Assembly: GCA_964017145.1 (NCBI GenBank)
Contig: OZ024847.1
Coordinates: 3,100,001-3,164,000, forward strand
Direction: 5' to 3'
DNA from: Agrocybe praecox
Lineage: Eukaryota; Basidiomycota; Agaricomycetes; Agaricales; Agrocybaceae
Length of the DNA: 64,000 nt
The translations under genes and the position numbers were made by a program. Positions 10,766 through 21,938 of this stretch are shown here, one piece after another. The notes under the pieces were generated by a model, which worked only from the letters and a program-made list of their open reading frames with translations, was not told the origin of the DNA and made no database searches. Position 1 is the stretch's first letter. Every line of letters starts with the position of its first letter.

Positions 10766-11935
10766 ATGCCTGCTGTGACTAGAGCTGCTGCTAGACGCGG
10801 GGAGAGCGTCATACCGCCGTATTCGATGACGAGTCTTATTGTTGCTGCTGTTGGTGTCCCACAGACGCCAGTCCCAGTCCCAGTCCCACAGACCGTGCCT
10901 TTCGTCGCTGACACGCCCACGCCTCCGTCTCCACCCACACTTACAGCTCCCCGCACCCGCATCAACCAACCGCTCAGCAGGGAAAACACCATCGAGCAGG
11001 TCACCGTGTCCGCTACTGGGCAAGGCACGCATACGAGGTGGATCAGACCATGCACCGAGTCGTCGTCTGTCGACGCTCTCGCTGCCGACCTAATAACGAC
11101 CCGAGGAACCAGAACCGGAATGGAAATTGTGAACGCCTACGCCATCCCCCTCTCCCTCCCCGCCGACCCATTCCATACGCCGGCGCCGCAGCCCCAGCCG
11201 ACGACGCCCCCTAGGATTGAGCGCGTGTATAATGAGGTGGGACATAGGCACTTACACGGACAAGGCCAGGGAATCAGAGTGGGAGTAGGCCACATACACG
11301 CACGTCGGATCCTCGACCCAGCTTCGGGCGAGAGCTTCTATGAGGTCGTCCTCCCCAGCCATGCGTTTAGGGGGCTCGTGCAAGCCGCAGGCGCAGGCGC
11401 GGGTGGTGCTGATGGGGGTGTCGGGTGTGGGGGTGAATCTGGTTATGGTGGGGGTAACGGGTCCGCTCCCGCCCCTGCTCCTGGTAGCATGGAAACTCCT
11501 CTCATGCCGCGCAGCAACACCTCCTTACAAGGAATGCAGATGCAACTTCAACACGAGTCGCTTGGGTCGCCTTTCCACTCCGGAGGCAGCAACGCTCTGA
11601 ACTTCCCTCGTCCTCCCGCTACTGGTCCCGGTCCTGTTGCCCATGGTACTACTACTAGTACTGGTACTGAAACCGCTAAACCCCTCGCTGCACAAGGCAG
11701 TCAGACGCGCTTCTTTTCTGGTACGCCTGTGGCTTGTACTCATGGTCGTGTTGCTGTTGCTCCGCTTTGTGGGCGTGGGCATGTTGGTCGTGATGGTACG
11801 CCTTCGCCTTGTCGGCGTGGTCTTTCTCTTGGTGCTGGTGAATCTGGAACGAAGATGAGGATGAGGATGAGGATGAGGGCTGGTGCTGGTACTGGTACTG
11901 GTACGCCCCGACGCACTCGTGATGATGTCAATTAA
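10766..11935 (+). CDS. Hypothetical low-complexity protein, intronless
   Basis: A single 389-codon frame runs from ATG at 10766 to TAA at 11935. Composition is strongly biased. It is Pro/Gln-rich with TPVPVPVPQ near the N-terminus, Gly/Ala-rich in the middle (about residues 210-245), and ends in Met-Arg and Gly-Thr dipeptide runs. There is no signal peptide, membrane segment or recognisable domain. A TATA-like box sits 106 nt upstream, and the frame is the longest in this part of the window. Against it are the simple-sequence composition, overlapping long frames on the opposite strand, and the absence of introns in an intron-rich genome. It may be a young or lineage-specific gene, or only GC-rich simple sequence. 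Confidence 0.4.
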   Translation: MPAVTRAAARRGESVIPPYSMTSLIVAAVGVPQTPVPVPVPQTVPFVADTPTPPSPPTLTAPRTRINQPLSRENTIEQVTVSATGQGTHTRWIRPCTESSSVDALAADLITTRGTRTGMEIVNAYAIPLSLPADPFHTPAPQPQPTTPPRIERVYNEVGHRHLHGQGQGIRVGVGHIHARRILDPASGESFYEVVLPSHAFRGLVQAAGAGAGGADGGVGCGGESGYGGGNGSAPAPAPGSMETPLMPRSNTSLQGMQMQLQHESLGSPFHSGGSNALNFPRPPATGPGPVAHGTTTSTGTETAKPLAAQGSQTRFFSGTPVACTHGRVAVAPLCGRGHVGRDGTPSPCRRGLSLGAGESGTKMRMRMRMRAGAGTGTGTPRRTRDDVN

Positions 11936-12920
11936 TGCTTACCTGTCGCTTGTGTATTTGTGCCTCTGGATGTGTTGATTCATTTCATTTCTTCTTCTCC
12001 TTCCCCCAAACCCGACGTTGATTTAATTCTCTACGTCTTATACCACTACCTACCTACCTACTAATACTTGTGATCCAATATTATCATAACTCTCTTTTTG
12101 ACCCATCGATGGATGAGATGGATTCGTGTCCATTAAGTCGCGTCGCGTCGCGTGACGTCATCGTCTTCCTCCAATCAGACGCACTGGCGGCCTCACGAGT
12201 CGATCATCCATCCACTGCCCGACTTCTAGATTCAGCAGGTATTACAGTTCGCAGACCCGAGGCTCTAATAGGACTAGGGCTGGCCTAATGATGATTCAGT
12301 ATTACTTATGTTTACAATCGTGAACTTGAAGCACAAGCCTGCTCATTCAATTCCTCTCTCTATGGACTCGTCAAATCCGTCCAGTTAACATTCAATATCT
12401 ATCTATACAGTAGGTATACGTATGCTTACCTGCCCTAGCACAAAGAAAAACCTGTCACGCGAAGAAGAAAGGAGCTGTGAAAGTGATGCAAACATCTCCT
12501 TTCCATCGGATACTAGTCACTCTCTATCAAGTTGCTTTACGATGAAAAAGCCCCCAGACGTTCCGCGGTGGTATGTTAGGCATTTACTCTCCACCATCAA
12601 CGCACACGTGCGGCCCATAGGGCATCATCCAAGCGTTATGAACTTGGGCCTTTGGCCACATACTGGTATTGCCACGTAAATCTGGATCTGAAGTCACTCT
12701 GGGGCCAAACTAGAGAACGAGAACGATCCGACTCGTATTTACTTGCTATTGGTGGCGGTGCTGGTGCTGATACGCCACGATACGCTAATAATGATCCCAT
12801 AATGCTGATAGTAAGCTCTTGAGCTATATGTTATCGAAAAAAGACGATACTACGAGTAAGCAGGAAGCAAGGAAGCAAATGTATCAGCGGCTGTCTCTAT
12901 CTATAGAGGGGCAGCGGAAA
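11936..12920. other. Intergenic
   Basis: No gene is supported. A GTCGCGTCGCGTCGCG repeat at about 12137-12152 echoes the one at 10381-10395. The rest is unremarkable sequence leading up to the inverted-repeat element. Confidence 0.35.
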
Positions 12921-13546
12921 ATGGTTTCCCCACCTCAACATCACGTTATTTGTAACTAATTAGAATGTCGGACGTATGCGGAGCGGCAAGCTAAATAGAA
13001 TAGAATGTGTATTTCCCACTCACTGTCAATAAAGTGGTGGATATCTCCCTTTCCCCTCAAACGCTAAGTCTTAATTCTCGTGCGCTACGCGTATAGCGCG
13101 CGCTTCCTGGTGCGTATCCGTGCATATGTGCCAACGCATGCCTTCGGGATTGTCCGTCCCGTGCCATTCCGGCTTGCTGGCCGCGCTCCCACGTGCTTAC
13201 ACATCGTCTCGCCGATGTCCCGTCACTTCCTAATTTGGAACCCGTTCCCATGTACCTTTGCTCGCTGTCTGCGACGACGACGAGGGTTATTCCTTTATCC
13301 CTCAGCTTATTCCTTCAAATTTTTCTACTGTATAGATGCTATGTACTCTGTAGATAAAATACATGCCCTTTACAGTATTTATTCAGGCCAGATATGCCAA
13401 ATATATGTGTATTTTCGCAGTTTTCCTCCTCATTTTACCATTGAATACCTTCCTGATAGGCTGATAGGCTAGCTACAGCCATATAATGTTAGTTATACAT
13501 GTATCCATATTATATATAATTTTTGAACAGTTTTACATAGTATATG
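12921..13546 (+). repeat. Left inverted repeat arm (626 bp)
   Basis: Reverse complement of 14945-15570. A 130-codon open frame (13080-13472) lies in this arm and is mirrored exactly at 15019-15411, showing that the two arms agree over at least that span. The frame itself is probably not a gene. Confidence 0.85.
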
Positions 13547-14944
13547 GGCCCCCAGATATCCCAGTACTGGTCCTTTAGTCCCAACATCCAAGTTACCAAA
13601 TATATGCACATCTTGTGGCATTCTGTACCATTCAATTACCCCTCATATGCAATCTTAAAGCTGTTCATGTGTGTACTGTATCACAGTATAATTAAATTTC
13701 TTGCTCTGAGAAGCTTTGGTTGAGTAATATGCTGGTTATACTTTGAGTCTACCTAGCTCCTGTGGTTTTTAATGATATTTTCGTGTCAAATTTCGTCACT
13801 ACAAAAGCTTATCAATACTACATGCTTCCAAAAAAGCACTCTTGCCATGCTAAAACGCCTATCTAGTGTCGAAACTGGTCTCGGATGCATGATCAATACA
13901 TGGAAGTTAAGTAGGGAAGCCATCAGTCATAAATTCGTACAGGAATCAAATATATGCATTCAAACAGATGTGATGGTCACCCAATACTGTATATAGGCGC
14001 CTATCAGGCTGAAATACCGGTGGGCGAGGCGTCAAAGTCAGTGCAGAGAAGATGCTCGAGATATGGAGAAATTGTCACGCTATGGAGCGTAGATTGGGTC
14101 AAATTTTTAGGTTAAACAATGGGTATGAGGGCGTACATTGCCCGCACGTAAAGCAGAAAACCGTATTATAATGGAGTATATATTGCTGACGGTATTCACT
14201 AAATAGTGCTGAGACGATGTATCAATGGTCACTGCTGTGACGACGTGCATATAATTTGATTGTTAAACAATTTATCAATGAATACCTTCACAGGTTTTTC
14301 ACCGATCTCCCTCAAATCTTTTGTATCGTATTCTTAATAGTTCTCGTTAGATTAATATTGAGTTTAAAAGACCGATCAAGCGCGTGCAGAGTCACACCGT
14401 CGCATATTTATCCGTTTTTGGGCGGTAATTGGTGGGCGCCTCTTATCACGACAGGATGATACTAAGTTCCGGCAGATGGGCTTATATCTGGTGCTATTAT
14501 ATATTGGCTACTCACAATATCTATTCAGAATAGCATTTAGGCACCCAGGATGCTCCATAAAACATTGATAAAGGCACAGGTATGGAGTAACTGGCAGCTG
14601 TACCTTTTTCCTTTTGGACACATGCTCGTGCAAGCAAGGTTGTTGTACTACCATCAAAAGAGTATGTATATATAAATATATTTAATTTTGTGGCATTGTA
14701 TACTCATGGAGAAGGTCTTTTAGACTAGAGATTGTTATGTGTGTGCCGGAATATGGCATACATATCTGCACCTTGGTGCAAGTTTGACCATTTTAGATAC
14801 TTACAATGTCTCTAATATGGCAGTAAGAGCTGGTCTCTGGCTTATATGTGCCATAATATCTGAAATATGCGACACAAAAGGCATGAGGAAGCTAGTAGGT
14901 GAGATGGCAGGCTCTGATAGGCAGTATGGTCATGTTTCTGGGTT

Positions 14945-15570
14945 CATATACTATGTAAAACTGTTCAAAAATTATATATAATATGGATACATGTATAACT
15001 AACATTATATGGCTGTAGCTAGCCTATCAGCCTATCAGGAAGGTATTCAATGGTAAAATGAGGAGGAAAACTGCGAAAATACACATATATTTGGCATATC
15101 TGGCCTGAATAAATACTGTAAAGGGCATGTATTTTATCTACAGAGTACATAGCATCTATACAGTAGAAAAATTTGAAGGAATAAGCTGAGGGATAAAGGA
15201 ATAACCCTCGTCGTCGTCGCAGACAGCGAGCAAAGGTACATGGGAACGGGTTCCAAATTAGGAAGTGACGGGACATCGGCGAGACGATGTGTAAGCACGT
15301 GGGAGCGCGGCCAGCAAGCCGGAATGGCACGGGACGGACAATCCCGAAGGCATGCGTTGGCACATATGCACGGATACGCACCAGGAAGCGCGCGCTATAC
15401 GCGTAGCGCACGAGAATTAAGACTTAGCGTTTGAGGGGAAAGGGAGATATCCACCACTTTATTGACAGTGAGTGGGAAATACACATTCTATTCTATTTAG
15501 CTTGCCGCTCCGCATACGTCCGACATTCTAATTAGTTACAAATAACGTGATGTTGAGGTGGGGAAACCAT
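14945..15570 (-). repeat. Right inverted repeat arm (626 bp)
   Basis: Mirror of 12921-13546. Identity stops abruptly at the inner side: c14945 pairs with g13546, and the next two positions mismatch. On the outer side it stops after the terminal AT. Confidence 0.85.
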
Positions 15571-17796
15571 GGTTATATATTTGAGCGTCCTAATTAGGGA
15601 ATTACTTCCCTATATGGACAAAGTTTCGTTTCATGCATCACAAAGCTAATAGCGTGGCGGGCTAAATGAAGCGCAAGTACTACTATGTACCGTCTATTCA
15701 ATAAAAATTATTTGGTGTTTTTCGTAGATTCGCATTTCAGCTCCTGCGCATTATGTCACTATTATTTCCTACGCACGTCTTCGGAGCCCCTATATCGATG
15801 CAAGTCTGTCATACCCGGGGGAAAGACAACATTGGCGCCAGAGGAACGGGGTGCTCAAGCAGTGCATACTCAACGCATGTTGAGATCGACATACTCAAAG
15901 GCTTCCGAACATGAACCCAAAACCGTTGTCTAGCCCACACCAGGCAGAGCCCATCCGCTGTCGATAGGAAGGCCTTTGAAGGTTCATGCCTTTGCCGGAC
16001 CTCTTGTCTTCTCTGATCCTCGATGGGAATCGCCTATATCGAGCAAGGCTATCTAACCCGGCGGGGGAAGGACAACTTCGGCGCCAGAGGAACGGGGTGC
16101 TCAAGCAGTGCACGCTCAACGCATGTTGAGATCGACATACTCAAGGCTTCCGAACATAACCCAAATGTTGCTTATCCCGCACCGAGCAGCGCCCGTCTGC
16201 CGATAGGAAGGCCTTTAAAGATGGGTACAGCGGGAGGCGCTCGGTCGAGCCTTTTAAGTACCGGCTATACGAATACCATGAATCTCAAGTATACATATGC
16301 AACGAGGAGATTTTACCAAGAACGACACGCCAGAGGCTGACCGGCCCTCCGGCCCCGAATGAGCATTACGGTACCTCTGTGGTAAGACTGCGAACAGAGA
16401 AAAGATTGGTTAGGACACAACAGAGTATCAAAGGTGATGAGCGTACCAGCGATGCTATTCCGAATATATGACCATAGAGATCACAGTTGGATAAAGGTGA
16501 TAAGCGAAAGCGTCGTGATACTACGACACAGACGTTAATAAGATGAAGCGATAAGAGCGATGTCAACAAACATACCCAAATACACGACGCTCGCTCCTAT
16601 AGCGATGGAAGCAGCGATGTTATATCATCGAAAGTGGTGATGTATTCTATGAGGTTCGTTGACTCATGGCGATAGTAAAAGGATGGAGGTTAGAGGTGCA
16701 TCGCCTTGAAAAAACGGACGAGTAGGTGATGGTGGTGATTTGAAAGAAAGAGGCATTGGAGGGGATGGAAGGCTTATATACCCGGGTGGCAATATGGCCT
16801 TGTTTTTTCTTTATCGATCATCGTTATTCCGAGAACTGGCTGACAGGAAACATACGAACTGGCCGTTAAGATGCCTGAAATCCGTCAGGGAGGCTAACGC
16901 AAACGCTGCATGTCCACAGAACTGGACACGACGAGGGAAGTGGCTTGCGCATGCGCAAACATACGATTGTGTGCTTTTAAGGGATTGTCTGGCGGGATGT
17001 GGTTGTACATGTTAAATCAAAGATAGGCCGGCAGGATGGGAGGTACGCGATAGAGGTGGGAGGTGATTTCTGATTTGCACACAACGCGGCGGTTTTTGGA
17101 GGTTGGCAATCCGGCGTGTACCTCCGAGCCCACACTGCAAAGCCAGGAAGTGCATGACCTTGACAATTCCAAACTGGAAGCATATTCGCATCAGTGACAA
17201 ACAACTCGAAAGTTTGGTGGGGAGCCAGCCCTGCTTGCCCTAGTAGTGTCGTTTCCAAATGTTGAAATCAGCATGGACCTGTGGTTGAGTACGATTGTCT
17301 AGTTAATATGGGAGTTTCCTGAGAATGGCAGTGACCAAGCAGTAACTAGCATGAAGGAAAGCCAGTATAATTCGAAGGGTAGCGAGAGACCTGTGACCTT
17401 GATGGATTGCGACTCCAGAAGAACTAGAGGTAATAATTGACGGATAAAGGATGTTGAAACTTTTTTTGTGGAAAGGAATATACATGATCATTAGTAAGAA
17501 AGGAGCCGCCTCGAGTGACTACGAGTACAAATTATGTGATATAAGGACACTACTGTCTAAGAAATCATTAGTAGGTACAAAATTGACATCCTACACAAGT
17601 AGACTTAGATATATTTTAGAGAAGTGTTTTAGTATACTCAATCTTAAATATGCAAAAAATAAGGAGGGTCGTAACTTTTTTTTCCTCGACCGAGAGTCGA
17701 ACCAACCAACCGGGCTCCGGTCATCGACGGGAAAAACCGAGGCTCGCGTGACTACAGGCTCCGTCCCAGCCGATCCGAACTTCTGGATATACGATA
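15571..17796. other. Intergenic with tandem repeat
   Basis: No convincing gene. The interval includes the two-copy repeat at 15786-16237 (listed separately). Around 16425-16645 there are scattered GGTGATGAGCG / GGTGATAAGCG / GCGATG motifs. Some frames up to 147 codons exist, but they lack domain content and splice support. Confidence 0.35.
15786..16237. repeat. Two-copy tandem direct repeat, period about 246 bp
   Basis: Unit 1 starts near 15786 and unit 2 near 16029. The best-conserved block, beginning gcgccagaggaacggggtgc, is at 15835 and again at 16081. Both units include CGCATGTTGAGATCGACATA and end near GATAGGAAGGCCTTT. The copies are clearly diverged by substitutions and small indels. 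The origin is unknown: satellite-like, or a duplicated transposon fragment. Confidence 0.7.
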
Positions 17797-18538
17797 CAGT
17801 TGCGGACAAGCAAACTCATCCGATTTGGTATCTCGGGAACGAGAATTTTTTGGACAAAACTAACGACGGATTCGAACTCGGACGGTCAAAATAAGCCTAA
17901 AAACAGTGTTTTCATCAAATTCCCACGATGTTTTAGGTGCGCCAAATTTTTTGGCGAAAATTTTGCAACTTTTTGCTCTGTAGGCAAGGGTTTTAGGCGG
18001 GCCGAGACCCCAATCTTATTAAGGTGTGTTGAGAACGGCCTCAATAGATATCATCGCCCGTTGGGACGCCTGCCCATCCTCTCCACCATCGAGCTCCTCG
18101 TCCGGTTGATCATGATAATCACCATTTTGGCTGGAAGATTCGACAATCGACGGAAGGGGATGTGCAGATGAAGCTGGCTGGTTTTTCAGACCCGAAATAT
18201 TTCTTTTTTTCTTGGGTGGGCGGCCTCTAGGCTTCATTTTGCGAATTTTTTTTTGAAAGAACGGCTCGTAAGAAAGTTACAATCTTTTGGGATTGAATCC
18301 CGTTTATTGAAAGCTATCTAAAAACGACTTTTTCGAGATTTTAGCGAATTTTTTCAGCACACGCCAATATTTTTGGCTCATATTTTTTTGGAACTTCGAA
18401 TTTGAAAAATCGGCTCGTGCAAATCGATGAACTAGGTCATATCCTTTATATTATAACTGTTTTTTAGAAGGTTTAGATACATGTGGCAATGCCCATAAAT
18501 GGTGGAGAAAATCGGATGAGTTTGCTTGTCCGCAACTG
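17797..18538 (-). mobile_element. Tc1/mariner-type non-autonomous element (742 bp)
   Basis: The ends are perfect inverted repeats beginning CAGTTGCGGACAAGCAAACT; about 29 bp at 17797-17825 pair with 18510-18538. They are flanked by TA dinucleotides at 17795-17796 and 18539-18540, the hallmark target duplication of the Tc1/mariner superfamily. At 742 bp it is too short for a full DDE transposase. On the minus strand it carries only a 72-codon frame with an AT-hook (18019-18237). It is therefore interpreted as an internally deleted, MITE-like derivative. Confidence 0.85.
18019..18237 (-). pseudogene. AT-hook ORF inside the Tc1/mariner-type element
   Basis: A 72-residue frame starts at ATG 18237 with KPRGRPPKKKRN, an AT-hook (core GRP flanked by basic residues) that would also act as a nuclear localisation signal. 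A Ser/Asp/Glu-rich acidic stretch follows. There is no DDE catalytic region. It is most likely the N-terminus of a transposase left after internal deletion. It could still be expressed as a small DNA-binding protein. Confidence 0.5.
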
Positions 18539-18653
18539 TACAATACAATCAATACACCGTATGTATTACACTGAAGAAAATGAGGTTTGGCGCAAATCGA
18601 AGAGGCTGCACCAATGAAATCAAGAAAGAAAAAACGAGACAATCATTTCAAAG

Positions 18654-19436
18654 TTACATCTCGTCCATGTATTCTCTGCAACGTTTCCAGAGACGGTCCC
18701 ATCTACCATCATTCCAAGCTCGTACTGCAGCCCAGCGGTCGCCGGTCGACGCTCGCTCGATCCAGATCAAATTAGCACAGAGCGCAAAGTCAGCATAGGT
18801 GACTTCAAGTCCCTCAGCGAGGATGCCATCACCATCGCCGTTCATATCCAAGATATCAGCCATATGATCGAACTGGCTTCTGACAACCGCCCATTCTTGT
18901 TCCTCCTTCCATGTTTCCAGCGGCAAGGGTAAGGGTTCATTGTATCGCTCCGGGTCTATCAAGACGGAGCGGAGCGGCTTCGAGATGACGTCCTCGATGT
19001 TAAACACAGAAAGCAGTTGCGAGGTTTGCGAGCCCACAGGAAATACCGGTCGCGCGGGGTATGTTTTCTCAAGATATCCAGCGATCGTGTTCGCGTCGGA
19101 TAAAATTATAGGTTTGTCTGGGTCGCGTGTCGGGTCGACGAGAACTGGCAGTGTGTAGACAGGGGGGTTGCCATTCCCGCTGTGAGTAGTAGGAGGTGCA
19201 CCAATTTCCTTCAGCGTTTTGTCGATATCTTGGGATTTAACCCAGATTGTTCGATACTCTAGGCGTTTGTAGTTCAGAGTAAATCTACAATAAAACACGG
19301 TCAGTCAAGAAAAAATCACGAGAACGCAACGAGGTAGCACACGAAAACAAAAAAAGACTCACCGAATCTTCCAACTATCTGGCATCCACGAGCGGTGATC
19401 GTCTTCTCCTCTAGGTGAATCATACAGTGTAATTAT
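18654..19436 (-). CDS. Glutathione S-transferase-like module (GstA/LigE-like)
   Basis: Two exons, 19363 down from 19436 and 18654..19284, are separated by a 78-nt intron (19285-19362, phase 2). The first residues IITLYDSPRG..SWMPDSWKIR, then FTLNYKRLEYRT and TLPVLVDP with SDANTIAGYLEKTYP, form a thioredoxin-like GST N-terminal domain close to fungal etherase-type GSTs. The C-terminal helical domain includes VTYADFALCANLIW. The middle linker looks shorter than usual. The position where family members have their initiator Met reads ATA (19434-19436). The frame stays open upstream for more than 60 codons with no ATG, leading into the exons of the preceding gene. The module therefore appears to be the C-terminal part of a fusion, or a GST that has lost its start. 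Confidence 0.75.
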
Positions 19437-21938
19437 GGCAGGAGCAGAACGACGCGATGTTTGTTTCTGAGGGAATATGGCATTCGATGAAGATCGACTC
19501 GGATAATTATGCGCCTTTGATTTGGGCCTTGCCTCCTTTATAATGTCGATGTTAAGTCGCCTTCGAAGGCCAATGGACAGAAGATCTTCGTCGTTGCCTT
19601 CGTTTTCGTCAGACAGAGGGACTACCTTTTCCAATTTCTGTAGCAAGCCAGCGGCAGGAGAAATACGATTCTCAGCCAAGTAGGAAATTTGTTCAAGGAT
19701 AAAGGTCGGTAGTTCTTCTACTGGGGTGGGATTAATCCTGGAAACCTGCTGTGATGACTAATTTCGGAACTCACCTGATGAGATTTCGTCAAATTCTTGA
19801 GAGTTATATGTGTATCGGCTGGCGATGTGAGAAACAAGCCAAATGATTGGACGATTTTCAAAGCTTTTCACCCATAGATCTAAGAAATTATAAGAGGTTT
19901 AACATCATTTCCTTGGTCTCATGGGCGGAAGAACCAACATGATAGGTATTCCAAGGATATCGCAGCCAGATATTTTGCGATCAACTCGACCCCTGTGTCT
20001 TCCAATACACCAAATAAAAGGGAAATCATCTTTCCTTGTTGAGCTGAAAAAATGTCTGTTTAATCGAGAAACGAGTCCCAAGAAGTTTATTTGGCCACTT
20101 GGCGATCATACCTTGAGTGTCTAGCTTTTCAAATCCCCAGCCGTCGTCTGGATGTAATTTGCGCGCAGACACAAGAGATCGCATCGCAGAGTTAAGTTCA
20201 TCCAAAGTCCCTTCGTCTGGTCGTTCAAGTGCTTCCACATCTCCAGTCCCTAATTCTGGACAGACGACAAGCTCTAAATAATTATGCGTCAGTCGAGCAC
20301 TTAATGGTAACTAGTAACTACCGAAGTATTAACTGGTTATACAGACCTCCATTGGCGGTTCTCCACGTACATAGAATAATATCATTTCTCATTGCGTGAT
20401 ATTTGGCTTGAATTTGAGAGGATCTCGTGATGTGATGCTTCTAGAGAAGGATTATGTCCAGGAAACTGTCGAGTAATAGAAAGAAAAAAAACCTGTGCGA
20501 GGGCAAGCACGGTAGCGTGTTCAGCTACGACCATATCAACTTCCGGCATTGTTTCCAAGATGGTATCAATGAATGCTTGAAGTAAAGTACGCTAATTAAA
20601 GAAATATCGTTAGAATGGGCAACCACAGGTGTAGTTTTTCTAACCTCATAATATTCAACGTTGTCGCCTAGTCTGAGCGAAGTCGTCATTCTAGATGAAC
20701 CTGCCTGCAACAAAAAAAAAGTTGATGTCCTACATAAGAAGCTCTGACTGGAGACGACGCACCGTTTGGACTGAGGCTGAAGTCGATGATTGCACGTTTG
20801 TGTCTTTCGCGGGGACAGATTTGTCTGTTCTAGACAAGGCGCCATCTTTGTCCGCATGAAGAATTCTGATCAATTCCAAGAGTCTCGAGATCAATCCACC
20901 ACGAAAGCTGATCTGAATGAGCTCTACAGCAACACAATGTTTTAAACAGGTATCGGCTTCAAGGTCGTTGGGGCTGATTAGACAGTTATGTGCTTTGGAC
21001 CCTAAGATATTGTTGAGGTGTAAGAACTTCCTGTGCAAAGAAGGAAACGTAACATACACAGCACTGCAGGACCTGAAGTGTGGGAAAAGGCTCCCTGGTT
21101 TGGTGCGGAACCCGATAAGGGGGACTGCAGAAAACGGAATATAAGTATCTTTCACGTCGGGTACAAAATACGAGATTTTACATTGTTTATTACACCACTT
21201 GAATGCTCGTGGACACGCTCGAAGCCAGCTGTAACGACGTTACTGATCTTGAATCCAACTGACATCTCTGAACCCTGAGAGTGTGCAACGCCTCCTCGCC
21301 AAGAGCATGTCTCCTTGGTACTTCGAATAATGCATATGTCATTTCGCTTGAACCGATAGTCTTTGCCATATTTCTTGATGATTTCTGAAATGTTGTCGGT
21401 CAGATAGTTTTCAAGGCGTCGACTGGGCCCGATTTTTTTGTACAAATGATGCGTGTCTTCCGATCCAAGCCAAAGGAACGCTGCGCTTTGGAGCTGACTG
21501 GAAAGCGTAACATTTCCCTCAAGTTCCCTGTATGTAGCATGCCGATTATTATTTCTTTTGAATACAGAAAAATAAGTGAACGAGCGTACACAGCAGTCGG
21601 GCTCGTTGCAGATGCGTAGACCTTGAATGACAGCTTCTCTGAAGCATAGAAGGGGTTGTTGGCGACCAGTTTCGTATTCACATCTTTCTGCTCGTCAATG
21701 TCGAGTTCCGAAAGTACATTATGTAGCTGTTGGATGGGATGAATATGAATAAAGACTTTCGTCTTACGATACGGAAAAGAGAAAAAGACCATACCACTTG
21801 AAATTCTCCTCCTTCAAGAAAACCACAATCGCCCACGACAAGACTGTCCGACGGGCTCCATAAAGCATGGCCTTGGACTTGTTGAACGAGGCATTGCGCA
21901 TAGATCCTCGCATTGCGATACTGTAGTGGGCTTGTCAT
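19437..21938 (-). CDS. Multi-exon hypothetical protein, in frame with the downstream GST module
   Basis: The likely start is ATG 21938 (MTSPLQYR). Early exons 21795..21938, 21590..21726 and about 21172..21527 join with good phases. They give a globular protein with ALWSPSDSLVVGDCGF and a later NDICIIRSTKETCSWRGGV stretch. Blocks of a kind seen in Agaricomycete hypothetical proteins follow, including ENRPIIWLVSHIASRYTYNS near 19850. The final exon begins at about 19725 (VEELPTFILEQISYLAENR) and runs without a stop into the GST module. Exons between about 20100 and 21124 are only partly resolved. No enzymatic domain was recognised outside the GST. The function is unknown. Confidence 0.5.

Larger units (their letters stand above)
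12921..15570. mobile_element. 2650-bp element with 626-bp terminal inverted repeats
   Basis: The left arm 12921-13546 and right arm 14945-15570 are reverse complements. Every segment compared matches without indels, and paired positions all sum to 28491. The outer ends read ATGGTTTCCCCACC / GGTGGGGAAACCAT. The 1398-bp core (13547-14944) is AT-rich and holds only short frames, so no transposase is encoded. Weak inverted similarity continues for about 30 nt inside the arms. If AT is not part of the repeat, it would be a 2-bp target duplication; no longer duplication is visible. It is best read as a non-autonomous DNA transposon with long TIRs, recently inserted or homogenised. Transcribed arms would form long double-stranded RNA. 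Confidence 0.75.

Noticed and set aside
13080..13472. 130-codon ORF in the left inverted-repeat arm, mirrored at 15019-15411
   Set aside because: It is exactly duplicated because the arms are identical. It has no domain, and a frame of the opposite strand is also open, so it is a by-product of the repeat rather than a gene.
13770..13930. Possible 5S rRNA-like sequence (GATCAATACATGGAAGTTAAGTA) in the core of the long-TIR element
   Set aside because: Only a few bases around GAAGTTAAG resemble 5S rRNA. Box positions and stems could not be built.
16740..17258. Frames of 91 and 93 codons on opposite strands
   Set aside because: No splice support, domain or family resemblance; they overlap each other only slightly and look random.
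17680..17760. tRNA-like B-box (GGTTCGACTC on the minus strand)
   Set aside because: No cloverleaf with a matching acceptor stem could be folded, and the neighbouring T run is on the wrong strand for a terminator.
17451..17894. 147-codon plus-strand ORF
   Set aside because: It runs across the left end of the Tc1/mariner-type element, so its C-terminus is transposon sequence. No domain was recognised.
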